Virus record (IMG/VR): IMGVR_UViG_3300027754_000209
Location: 1-39,433 of that record
DNA from: a virus
Length of the DNA stretch: 39,433 nt
Direction: 5' to 3' (one strand)
Program-made: the position numbers and the translations under genes
The notes under the pieces: generated by a model
The model's input: the letters and a program-made list of their open reading frames with translations, nothing else
What the model was told of the DNA's origin: nothing
Database searches by the model: none
Shown: in pieces, positions 22,501 to 30,659 of the stretch
Position numbering within the stretch: position 1 is the first letter of the stretch
Layout: every line of letters begins with the position of its first letter

Positions 22501-25500
22501 CTTCCACCACTTCCAGATGACCCAGATGTTCCTGATGTAGCGCTTGTACCAGATGACCCAGATGTTCCTGATGTACCATGCGAGCCAGTCGTACCACTAC
22601 TTCCAGCAGTTCCACTACTTCCAGATGAGCCACTACTTCCACTACTACCAGAAGACCCAGATGTACCAGAAGACCCAGTTGTACCACTACTTCCAGATGA
22701 GCCAGATGAACCGGATGACCCGCTTGAACCAGATGATCCTGATGTACCACTACTTCCAGATGTGCCACTACTTCCAGATGAGCCACTACTTCCAGATGAG
22801 CCCGTACTTCCAGATGAACCAGATGAGCCACTACTTCCACTTGAACCAGATGAACCATCAGAACCAGATGACCCAGATGTACCACTACTTCCACTTGAAC
22901 CAGATGAACCAGATGAGCCACTACTTCCGCTTGAACCAGATGTGCCATCCGTACCAGAAGTACCCATTGTACCATCTTGTCCAGATGTACCTGCAGCTTC
23001 TTGTACGTTTCTAGTTTCCACTTTCTTACTTACAGGATCCCAAACAACAACTAAATCAGATGCAGATGATGTATAAAAATTTGTTACAAATAAACTACCA
23101 CTAAGTCCTAAACTTCCCGTTACTATAAAACTTCCACTAAATACAGCATCTCCTTTATTTTGTAAAAATGATGCCGTATCAACATTTTGTGCATTCAATG
23201 CAAATTGTGCTATTGAAGAAAATGAAGATGAGTAAACATACATAGATGCCGTTTGGGCACTAGTCAAATCACCCCCACCACCCATTCCAGCGTTTAATGC
23301 GTAAGATGCAGTTAATGCGTAAGATGCAGTTAATACACTCATCGATGCTGTTTGTGCAGCTGTAATTAACTCATTTAGATTTAATCCACCTAAACCAGAA
23401 ACATAAGATGCTGTTAATGCGTATGATGAGGATACTGCTGAAAACACACTCATTGATGATGTTTGTGAATTCAATACGAATTGTCCAGTATTTAAAGATG
23501 CTGATAAAATAGCACTTATAGAACCACTATCTAACCCTGCTACAGAACCAGCAATTGTTGCGTAATCTGCATGAGATGCGGATAATATAGTACCAGTTAC
23601 TCTATCCGCTTGAATTGTACCACTAATCAATGAACCACCACTACCAATTACTACATGCCCAGAAGTTAATCCAGCAAATTTAATTTGTATTGTATTATTA
23701 TCAATTGATTTAATAGTACCAGCCATAATCTGGTCTTCTGAACCAGTAGCGTATACCTGAACTATTGGATAACGAATATCTAAATTATGTACGATTGTTA
23801 AATCACTAACGTTGTTAAATGATACAGTTTCAGTTAATGAAGTTTCAGGTTGAGGAATATAATATCCTCTATTTTCATCCCATCTTAAAATATCATAATC
23901 AACAGATGCAGTAGGTCCTACTCCTTGGAATTTATATGTACCTAATAAAGAACCAGTAAATTGAGGAGAGTAAATTATACTACCTGTTATTTGAGGAGAA
24001 TAAATTCTATTACCAACATAAAGGTCACCCCAAATAGATGCCGAAGTATTAACCACAAATCCTTTATCAGGAGAAATTGATGCAGTATATGAACCACTTT
24101 TTAATATTGCGGTTTCAAATGATAAATTTGCAATATTAATATTTGTCAATCCACTACCATCTCCTACGAATGATGAGCCAGATGTTAGAATTACATTTCC
24201 ACCTGTTACAAATAATCCACCACTAACTGCCAATGCACCAGACACACTTGCTTTTGTATTTACAACCAACCCTTTATCAGGAGAAATTACTGCTTCAGCT
24301 GAACCTGATTTAATTCTATCCAATTTAAGGTCTGTCAATGCTAATGCAGGAATATTAAATAATCCACTACCATCACCATCATATCTTGCAGCTGTTATTG
24401 GAGTATTAACATTTAATGTAGTTGGGTCTATTATTGCTCTAGCTGAACCAGAAATAATTCTATCTAATTGTAAATCTTTAAGAGCTGATGCGGGGATATT
24501 AAATAACCCCCCACCATCACCATCATAACGAGATGCTGATATTGAACCACTAATACTTACCGAACCAGTAAATTCTGCTCCATAATAGCCCCCAGATACA
24601 GCATTTGTAATTACTTGAAATACTTTACCACTTGCTACAGATGCTGTTGCCGAACCACTTGCTATTAATGGTGCTGCTGCCGCTTGTACGTTTGTTATAA
24701 ATCTACCATCACCAAATAAAAATCCTCTTGCGGTTACATCATCTGCTTTTAATGAACCACTAACTTCAATTGAACCAGTAAATTGAGAACCAATTAATGA
24801 ACCGGTTGCTGCAGTTTTTACAATAAATCTATCACCACTAGCTACCGATGCTGTTGCCGAACCACTAGCTATAAAAGGTGCAGCTGTTGCTACAACATTT
24901 GAAATATATCTACCATCACCTAAAATAAATTGAGCTCTCAAACTACCACTAACATCAACACTACCAGTTATACGAGTACCAACTTGATAATCTAATCCAG
25001 AACCAGTTGCTCCAGTTATTACTACAAAGGTATCACCACTAGCTACCGAACCAGTTGCAGAACCACTTGCTATGAAAGGAGCTGCTGCCGCTTGTACGTT
25101 TGTAATATATCTACCATCCCCAAAGAAGAAATCTTTTGCTGTAATACTTCCACTAACTTCAATTGAACCAGTAAATTGAGAACCAATTTGTTGGTCAAAG
25201 AATGGAGTTAATACTTTAAATCCATAATCAGGATCAACAGATGCAGTTATACTACCACTAGCAATTTTATATGGAGAGAATGATAATGCCGATTCAGGAA
25301 TATTAAATAATCCTTCACCACTACCACTAAAGTATCCAGACCCAGATGGAATTGTTAAATTTCCACTTACAAACATAGAGCCGGTAAATGTTGAACCACT
25401 TTCAATAGATAAAACTAGAAATCCAGCATCAGGTTTTACTGAAGCTGTTACACTACCACTTGCAATTCTAAATGCTTCTTCAGTTATAGCATTTCTAGGA

Positions 25501-28500
25501 ATATTCCACAAACCAGCACCACTACCAGTGAATACCGATGCAGATACTGCATATTCAAATGTTGCAAATGTGTTAAGTACAAATCCATTATCAGGAGAAA
25601 TTGATGCTGTTGCAGAACCACTAAATATTCTTGTAGAATCTATTGCTAAATTAGCTAATGTAATATTATTTAATTTAGAACCATCCCCAACAAAATATGA
25701 ACCAGTTGGTACAGTGATATCATTTTTTACAACTAAATTACCACTTACAATAGTATCTCCTATAAATTTAATTTCAGCAGGAACATATAAAGAATTAACT
25801 AAATTAATAGTTCCACCCATAGCCGAATGTAATTGGCAATTATAATATAATATATCAGGAGAACCCGATGGTGGAGTAAATAATATTACACCAACATCAA
25901 TTCCATTATTATCAACACCAGAATTATATGTATCAGATGTACCATTTGTTTTAGTTGTTTTTATAAGAAATGGATGGAAGGGTGCATTTAAATTAAATGT
26001 ATAAGTTAAACCTCTTACTAAAGTAATAGTAGGATTTGAACCACTCACTGCTCCGGAAAATGCATATGCACTATTACCATCACTTACAACATCAAATACA
26101 GTATTTAATGATGCTGTGGCTATTTCTCTCAATGATGATGAAACTATAAAACTTCCACTAATTGTAGAGAATGTATTTACTTCAAATCCTCTATCAGGAG
26201 AAATAGATGCTGATGCAGAGCCACTAAAAATTCTATTAAGTTTAAATGCTAATGCTGATTCAGGTATATCAAATAATCCTTTACCACTACCAGAGAATAA
26301 TGAACCACTACCCAAATAAATACTTCCACTAACTTTAAGACTTCCACTAATTTGCGAACCACTAATTTCAGATTCAACTTTAAAACCATATTCAGGAGTT
26401 ACCGATGCAGTTACACTACCACTTGCTATTCTAAAAGCATCTCCAGTTAAATTTGAGAATGGAATATCAAATAATCCTTTACCACTACCACTAAACATTG
26501 AAGCGGATACTCCATATTGAAATGTTGAAAATGTATTAACTACAAATCCAGTATTAGGTGCAATAGATGCTGTGGTTGACCCACTAGCAATTCTATAAAC
26601 TTCAGATGATAATGCTGATTGAGGAATATCAAATAATCCTTTACCAGAACCAGAATACATTGAAGCTGTAATTGTTGTATTAACTACCAATCCAGTATTA
26701 GGTGCAATTGATGCTGTAGCTGACCCGCTTGAGATTCTTGCTGCTTGAACAACTGCTTCTGCTAAAGCAGATAGTGGAATATCAAATAAATTTCTACCAC
26801 TTCCACTAAAATATGAACCTGAATTTAATGTTACACTACCACTTACTAATATAGAGCCCGTAATTTGAGAACCACTTAAAGATGATTCTACTCTAAATCC
26901 ATAATTAGGTGAAACAGATGCGGTTACACTACCACTAGAAATAAATGTACTTAATAATGCATCCGGTGTTAAAGCTGCTCTTGGAATATTAAATAATCGT
27001 TCACCACTACCAGAGTAAGATGAGCCAGATGCAATTTCTATACCTCTACCACCACTTACAAATAAAGAACCAGTAAATTGAGAACCAACTATTTCCGATT
27101 CAACTTTAAATCCAAAGTTAGGACTTACCGAAGCTGTTACAGAACCAGAAGCAATTCTAGGACTATCTCCGCTAAATGCTGTTCTTGGAATATTAAATAA
27201 ACCTTCCCCAGAACCAGAGAAAAATGAACCAGATGATAAATAAACACTACCACTAAATATACTTCCAGACACAGTAGATACTACAACAAATCCTCTATCA
27301 GGAGATACCGATGCGGTTACACTACCACTTGCTATTCTCGGTGCATCTCCAGAAAGTGCCGATTGTGGAATATCAAATAAATCTCTACCACTACCACTAA
27401 ACGAACCACTTATTTCTCTTGCCTCAATTCTATCTTGTACAAATAAACTACCAGTTACAGTAGTATCTCCAATAAAAAGTATTTTTTGAGAACGTCTAAG
27501 TACATCATGTATAATAAATGTACCAGCCATAGTATTATGGAATTGGCAATTATAATAATATTTGTCTTGTAATGAACCAGTTGGAACTTCCCATACTACA
27601 ATACCATTATCAGTACCATTTCCAGTAACCCCATCATTAACACCCAATGTATTTGATAACCCAGTAGAATTTACAGATTTAATCCAAAATGGATGATTTG
27701 GAGCTACTACATTGAATCTATATGTTACTCCTTTTACAATATCTAATGTTGGATTACCACCAAGTCCATTAAATGCATAAGATGAAAGACCAATATTTGT
27801 TACATCATATTGAGTTGTTAAAGATGATGTTAATATATCTGATGTTGATGATGATACTATAAAACTTCCACTTATTTCTGAAAATGTATTTACTCTAAAT
27901 CCATAATCAGGTCTAATTGATGCCGTTACAGACCCACTGCCAATTCTTGATAAATCTAAATCTTTTAATGCTTTAACGGGAATATCGTAAAGATTTAAAC
28001 CACTACCACTAAATGAACCACTTAATAATTTTACTGCTCCATAAAATTCAGCAGAAATAATTTCATAACTAGCACTATCAACATATCCGCCTGTCACAAA
28101 AATTGTTGTGTCAAAATGTGCACCAGATATTGATGTTACAACAAATCCCGCATCAGGAGATACGGATGCAGTAATACTACCACTTGCTATTCTAAATGCA
28201 TCTCCAGTAAATGCAGAACGAGGTATATTATATAATTTTTCACCACTACCACTAAAGTAAGAACCAGACTCTAATAAAATATTTCCAAAGAAAGTACTCC
28301 CACTATCAATTGATTCTACTTTAAATCCGTAATTAGGTGAAACAGATGCTGTTATACTTCCAGTTGCTATTAATGTTGCTACTAATGCATCAGGAGTTAA
28401 TGCAGAACGAGGAATATCAAATAAACCCCTACCACTACCACTAAACATTGAAGCGGATACTGAATAATCAAATTGTGCAAAAGTATTTACCGATAAACCT

Positions 28501-29648
28501 AAATTTGGTGAAATTGATGCCGTAGCCGAACCACTTGAAATTCTATTGATTTCAAACGATAATGCTGAACGTGGTATATCTGATAATCCTGCACCACTAC
28601 CAGAAAAATATCCAGAACCAGTTGGTATTACAATATTACCACTTGCAAATAATGAACCTGTAAATTGAGAACCACTACCTACGGATGTTACAATAAATCC
28701 TTTATCGGGAGCAACTGATGCTGTTACACTACCACTTGCTATTAAAGTTGCCGTTAATGCCGGAATATTAAATAATCTACTACCATCCCCAATAAAGAAT
28801 GATGCAGATACACTACCACTTATATCAACACTACCAGTAAATTCACTACCACTTATATTTGATTCTACTTTAAATCCATAATCAGGACTAACCGATGCAG
28901 TTATACTACCACTTGCTAATCTAGTTGCTTTTGGTAAATTAAATAAATTTGCGCCATCGCCAAAGAAAGAACCAGTAAAAGACCCACTAAATGAACCAGT
29001 TGCTTCGGCTAAACCAATAAATGAGCCAGTTAAATTACCAGCTATTGTAGAGCCCGATATTACATACGCATTTAATCTATCTCTAATTTCAACTGAACCT
29101 GTAAATTCTTGCTTATCAATTATTTCATCCCCAAATTTATTTGAACCAGATGAATATATTACAGATGAAGATATATAAGATACTAAAAGTTGCTCAGCGT
29201 GAATTGCGTTATCAACATATAAATCACCATGAATTATTGTATTTGTGTTTACATCTAAATTTCCTTCAATGAAAGATGCAGTTGCCGAACCACTAGCTAT
29301 AAATGTTGCGTTTGGTAAATTAAATAACGCAGAACCATCTCCATAAAATGAGCCAGAATAAGAACCTGTAAAAGAACCTGTAAAACTACCACTTAATTCC
29401 GCACTACCACTAAAAGAACCAGTAAATTTAGCTTTTACATTATCTAAATCTAAACTTCTTACAAATCCTCTATTACCTTGGTCATCAGAAACTACAATGG
29501 CTGGATTTGTTAAAAGGGATGCAGAAAAGTTAGGAACACCTAAATTTGGTTCAGCTTGAGATAAATCAAGGAACTCATACCTATCAGATGTTACATTTTT
29601 CGGGCTTACAACCCTTACCCTTCCTGTTAATAGATTACTTATTGCCAT
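19551..29648 (-). CDS. Giant modular tail fibre: SGSG/IP repeats, two cupredoxin domains, 980-codon Gly-X-Y tract
   Basis: This 3365-residue protein starts at the ATG at 29648. Residues 1-170 are an N-terminal domain with GSFTGS repeats and the YISSSVIYSSGSNKFGDE module. Residues about 200-1930 are tandem units of roughly 55-70 residues, with a core like SGSGKGLFDIPxSAL...RIASGSVTASVSPxxGF, probably a beta-rich trimeric shaft. Two cupredoxin-like domains interrupt it at about 603-715 (H652, C701, H704, M707) and 1180-1283 (H1225, C1271, H1274, M1277). Residues about 1946-2003 form a TIVHNLDIRYPIVQVY-type domain, followed by SSYALTASY repeats. Residues 2220-3199 are a Gly-X-Y tract. The last 165 residues carry the linker GTTDNGVITLNG shared with the other giant fibre, then a C-terminal head (YRETYSDLG..ATLDLSTANNFRR...WVGG). 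A doublet of ATATTTATA boxes lies upstream. It is probably a long tail fibre or whisker. Confidence 0.93.
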   Translation of the reverse strand: MAISNLLTGRVRVVSPKNVTSDRYEFLDLSQAEPNLGVPNFSASLLTNPAIVVSDDQGNRGFVRSLDLDNVKAKFTGSFSGSAELSGSFTGSFTGSYSGSFYGDGSALFNLPNATFIASGSATASFIEGNLDVNTNTIIHGDLYVDNAIHAEQLLVSYISSSVIYSSGSNKFGDEIIDKQEFTGSVEIRDRLNAYVISGSTIAGNLTGSFIGLAEATGSFSGSFTGSFFGDGANLFNLPKATRLASGSITASVSPDYGFKVESNISGSEFTGSVDISGSVSASFFIGDGSRLFNIPALTATLIASGSVTASVAPDKGFIVTSVGSGSQFTGSLFASGNIVIPTGSGYFSGSGAGLSDIPRSALSFEINRISSGSATASISPNLGLSVNTFAQFDYSVSASMFSGSGRGLFDIPRSALTPDALVATLIATGSITASVSPNYGFKVESIDSGSTFFGNILLESGSYFSGSGEKLYNIPRSAFTGDAFRIASGSITASVSPDAGFVVTSISGAHFDTTIFVTGGYVDSASYEIISAEFYGAVKLLSGSFSGSGLNLYDIPVKALKDLDLSRIGSGSVTASIRPDYGFRVNTFSEISGSFIVSSSTSDILTSSLTTQYDVTNIGLSSYAFNGLGGNPTLDIVKGVTYRFNVVAPNHPFWIKSVNSTGLSNTLGVNDGVTGNGTDNGIVVWEVPTGSLQDKYYYNCQFHNTMAGTFIIHDVLRRSQKILFIGDTTVTGSLFVQDRIEAREISGSFSGSGRDLFDIPQSALSGDAPRIASGSVTASVSPDRGFVVVSTVSGSIFSGSVYLSSGSFFSGSGEGLFNIPRTAFSGDSPRIASGSVTASVSPNFGFKVESEIVGSQFTGSLFVSGGRGIEIASGSSYSGSGERLFNIPRAALTPDALLSTFISSGSVTASVSPNYGFRVESSLSGSQITGSILVSGSVTLNSGSYFSGSGRNLFDIPLSALAEAVVQAARISSGSATASIAPNTGLVVNTTITASMYSGSGKGLFDIPQSALSSEVYRIASGSTTASIAPNTGFVVNTFSTFQYGVSASMFSGSGKGLFDIPFSNLTGDAFRIASGSVTASVTPEYGFKVESEISGSQISGSLKVSGSIYLGSGSLFSGSGKGLFDIPESALAFKLNRIFSGSASASISPDRGFEVNTFSTISGSFIVSSSLREIATASLNTVFDVVSDGNSAYAFSGAVSGSNPTITLVRGLTYTFNLNAPFHPFLIKTTKTNGTSDTYNSGVDNNGIDVGVILFTPPSGSPDILYYNCQLHSAMGGTINLVNSLYVPAEIKFIGDTIVSGNLVVKNDITVPTGSYFVGDGSKLNNITLANLAIDSTRIFSGSATASISPDNGFVLNTFATFEYAVSASVFTGSGAGLWNIPRNAITEEAFRIASGSVTASVKPDAGFLVLSIESGSTFTGSMFVSGNLTIPSGSGYFSGSGEGLFNIPESALSFSPYKIASGSITASVDPDYGFKVLTPFFDQQIGSQFTGSIEVSGSITAKDFFFGDGRYITNVQAAAAPFIASGSATGSVASGDTFVVITGATGSGLDYQVGTRITGSVDVSGSLRAQFILGDGRYISNVVATAAPFIASGSATASVASGDRFIVKTAATGSLIGSQFTGSIEVSGSLKADDVTARGFLFGDGRFITNVQAAAAPLIASGSATASVASGKVFQVITNAVSGGYYGAEFTGSVSISGSISASRYDGDGGGLFNIPASALKDLQLDRIISGSARAIIDPTTLNVNTPITAARYDGDGSGLFNIPALALTDLKLDRIKSGSAEAVISPDKGLVVNTKASVSGALAVSGGLFVTGGNVILTSGSSFVGDGSGLTNINIANLSFETAILKSGSYTASISPDKGFVVNTSASIWGDLYVGNRIYSPQITGSIIYSPQFTGSLLGTYKFQGVGPTASVDYDILRWDENRGYYIPQPETSLTETVSFNNVSDLTIVHNLDIRYPIVQVYATGSEDQIMAGTIKSIDNNTIQIKFAGLTSGHVVIGSGGSLISGTIQADRVTGTILSASHADYATIAGSVAGLDSGSISAILSASLNTGQFVLNSQTSSMSVFSAVSSSYALTASYVSGLGGLNLNELITAAQTASMSVLTASYALTASYALNAGMGGGGDLTSAQTASMYVYSSSFSSIAQFALNAQNVDTASFLQNKGDAVFSGSFIVTGSLGLSGSLFVTNFYTSSASDLVVVWDPVSKKVETRNVQEAAGTSGQDGTMGTSGTDGTSGSSGSSGSSGSSGSSGSSGTSGSSGSDGSSGSSGSSGSSGSSGSTGSSGSSGSSGSSGTSGSSGTSGSSGSSGSSGSSGSSGSSGTTGSSGTSGSSGSSGSSGSSGSSGTAGSSGTTGSHGTSGTSGSSGTSATSGTSGSSGSGGSSGTNGSAGTTGSEGTSGSSGTAGTSGSSGTAGTSGSTGSNGTTGSSGTTGSNGTAGSSGTSGTSGSSGTTGSNGTAGSSGTSGTSGTAGSSGRDGTSGSSGSSGQAGSSGTSGSSGTSGSTGARGTDGTSGTSGKNGTSGTSGSDGTSGTSGTTGSSGTTGSSGSSGSSGSSGTSGSSGSSGSSGSSGSTGSSGTSGTSGSSGTSGTDGTSGSSGSSGSSGTSGSSGSSGTSGSDGSSGSSGSSGSSGSSGSTGTSGSAGTSGSAGTSGTTGTSGSSGTSGSDGSSGSAGSSGTSGSSGTSGSTGSAGTSGTTGSSGSAGSSGTDGSSGSAGSSGTSGSNGSAGTTGSSGSSGSSGSSGSSGSNGSSGTDGSTGTAGSSGSSGSTGSNGSSGSAGTSGSSGIDGTSGSSGTDGSTGSAGSSGSSGSTGSTGTSGSSGTSGTSGSSGTDGSTGTAGSSGTSGSTGSSGTTGSTGTSGSSGTQGSSGTSGTSGSTGTSGSSGIDGSSGSSGLDGTFFGSSGSSGSSGSSGSSGSTGTSGSSGSSGSTGTSGLDGTFFGSSGSSGSSGSNGTTGTAGSSGTTGTSGSSGLNGTFFGSSGTAGSSGSSGSTGTSGTTGSNGTSGTTGSSGTSAEGSSGTSGSNGSSGTDGHDGTSGSNGTSGSAGSSGSTGSSGINGTFFGTNGTSGTDGSTGSGGTSGTDGSTGSSGVSGTSGSAGSSGSSGLNGTFFGSSGTSGSTGTGGTSGTNGTTGTAGSSGSSATNGTSGSSGVNGTFFGSSGTSGSGGSSGTSTPGITSGTSGTSVPGLTSGTSGLGSNGTSGTLLLSGTTDNGVITLNGTPPNATVENNLTFDGTTLGLSGNITQTGDITLTGNFGASGYVSSTTYRETYSDLGTGGSATLDLSTANNFRRQFNGAATLTFAQAPVTKAFGFTLVAINAGAYSITWPTIKWVGGSAPILTSSGIDVLVFYTYDGGTTYYGFVTGKNLS
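20052..22991 (-). repeat. Gly-X-Y (collagen-like) tract with GTFFG interruptions
   Basis: About 980 codons of near-continuous Gly-X-Y triplets (GSS, GTS, GTT, GSA, GTD, GSN) in the 3365-residue fibre. Six GTFFG insertions at 20185, 20323, 20470, 20722, 20833 and 20953 (plus coordinates of a CCAAARAATGTWCC-like site) break the triplet register, all in the C-terminal third. Proline is almost absent except near the C-terminal end. Confidence 0.95.
23640..23810 (-). other. TIVHNL...YPIVQVY phage fibre domain
   Basis: Residues about 1946-2003 of the giant fibre read LTIVHNLDIRYPIVQVYATG, then QIMAGTIKSIDNNTIQIKF and SGHVVIGSGG. This compact beta domain recurs in tail proteins of many phages, just before the distal part of the fibre. 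Its role is unknown to me. Confidence 0.7.
25800..26110 (-). other. Second cupredoxin-like domain in the giant fibre
   Basis: Residues about 1180-1283. The strand TITLVRGLTYTFNL is followed by FHPFLIK (H1225) and YYNCQLHSAMGGTI (C1271, H1274, M1277), the His, Cys, His, Met set used by type 1 copper proteins. It is flanked by the same ISGSFIVSSS and IKFIGDT sequences as the first copy, so the whole cassette was duplicated. Confidence 0.75.
27510..27840 (-). other. First cupredoxin-like domain in the giant fibre
   Basis: Residues about 603-715. TLDIVKGVTYRFNVVAPNHP with FWIK (H652) is followed by YYYNCQFHNTMAGTFII (C701, H704, M707). The order and spacing of ligands resemble plastocyanin or azurin-type domains, though Cys-x2-His-x2-Met is one residue shorter than the plant plastocyanin loop. 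It is inserted between standard shaft repeats. Confidence 0.75.
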
Positions 29649-29669
29649 GCGTTACTTTCCCAGCTTTGT

Positions 29670-29698
29670 TATAAATATAGAGAATCCCTTATAAATAT
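29670..29698 (-). promoter_or_regulatory. Doublet of ATATTTATA boxes, 20-bp period, upstream of giant fibre
   Basis: On the minus strand ATATTTATA occurs at 29690-29698 and again at 29670-29678, exactly 20 bases apart, ending 41 and 21 bases before the ATG at 29648. An A+T-rich inverted repeat (AATATCA/TGATATT, 29694-29712) overlaps the outer copy. Tandem promoters or a two-site operator are possible. Confidence 0.45.
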
Positions 29699-29716
29699 CA
29701 ATCAATGATATTATTG

Positions 29717-30634
29717 TTATTCATTCGCACTTTCTAACAAAGAAAGAACCACAGTCAATTCAGTTGAGCCGGATACTATAAAACCATATGTTTCTTCTAA
29801 TACTAATTTACCAGAAACCACAGGAGATAATGAATCAGCTGGAGGTATTGTTACGTTTGTCACCAATCTTACAGCAGATTGCTCTACTAATACAGGGGCT
29901 TCAATAGTTTTTTTAATTACATCTACTAAAGAATTCACAACATATATAGATGCTGATATTCCTGATTGCGTTCCATTTGTAAATCCACTTAATACGGATT
30001 GTGTAACTCCACTTTGAAATAATAGAGGTGAATCGGTAGAACCAGTTACAGATTGATTTTTTATAATTTGATTTGATAATACTTTTAAATAATCTAAAGC
30101 AAATATAGATGCAGAATATTCCGTTGTATCAATTGCAGATACACCATTTTTATCAAAATAAGCTTTTGCTGCTTTATTTGTTCGGATTGTTGTACTATTA
30201 ACTATATCATATTTTATTGCATCAACATCATCTAAAGTATTTTGCTCAAAGTATGATGATATAAAAGTAAATGGAGTTTCCGATAAATTATTTTGATTTT
30301 GAGTATATGCAGCTATTTCTTTTCTTAAAAATTGTCTATTTGCATTTAATAATAAAGATGCGCTAGAAAAGCTACCACTAAAATTTAATAATGATACAGA
30401 AGAACTTACAAATGAACTACCACTATATATATCACCAAACTGAGGTACAGGTACTTCTTTATTTGATGTTACAAATATAGTTACAGGTTGAGTTATCAAA
30501 CTATTGTTTGTAATTTGACAAGATAATACAATTGATGATACACCATCAGGTGTTGTATATATTTCATCAGGCTCTCCAGTCAATCCTGTTACTACTGACT
30601 GAAACCGATTTAAGGGTACGAATACTGTTGCCAT
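29717..30634 (-). CDS. Virion protein with two related beta domains, next to giant repeat protein
   Basis: A 305-residue protein. The N-terminal (about 1-110: FVPLNRFQSVVTGLTGEPDE, then SSIVLSCQITNNSLITQPVT) and C-terminal (about 205-305, ending VSGSTELTVVLSLLESANE) regions both resemble the 110-residue protein at 17471-17803, with which it shares the hydrophobic core strand, N/Q-rich turn and VVLSLLE-like ending. The middle (about 110-200) is helical, with TRTNKAAKAYFDKNG-like sequence. It has no recognised name. It starts 25 bases after the giant repeat protein, preceded by a purine-rich leader (AAAATAAAAAAA before the ATG) and without an ATATTTATA box, so it probably shares that gene's transcript. 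I infer an adapter or decoration linking the large repeat protein and the fibre. Confidence 0.8.
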   Translation of the reverse strand: MATVFVPLNRFQSVVTGLTGEPDEIYTTPDGVSSIVLSCQITNNSLITQPVTIFVTSNKEVPVPQFGDIYSGSSFVSSSVSLLNFSGSFSSASLLLNANRQFLRKEIAAYTQNQNNLSETPFTFISSYFEQNTLDDVDAIKYDIVNSTTIRTNKAAKAYFDKNGVSAIDTTEYSASIFALDYLKVLSNQIIKNQSVTGSTDSPLLFQSGVTQSVLSGFTNGTQSGISASIYVVNSLVDVIKKTIEAPVLVEQSAVRLVTNVTIPPADSLSPVVSGKLVLEETYGFIVSGSTELTVVLSLLESANE

Positions 30635-30659
30635 TTTTTTTATTTTTTTCTTTTCTTTT

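Noticed and set aside
20052-22991. CRISPR-like direct repeats
   Set aside because: The units are short, degenerate, in frame, and code for Gly-X-Y triplets. There are no constant repeats with unique spacers and no cas genes.
20011-23076. 1021-codon plus-strand open frame of Pro-Asp/Glu-Val-Pro repeats
   Set aside because: It is the exact antisense of the Gly-X-Y tract. The absence of stops follows from the repeated Gly/Ser/Thr codons, and there is no leader, no family resemblance outside the tract and no other plus-strand gene in the window.
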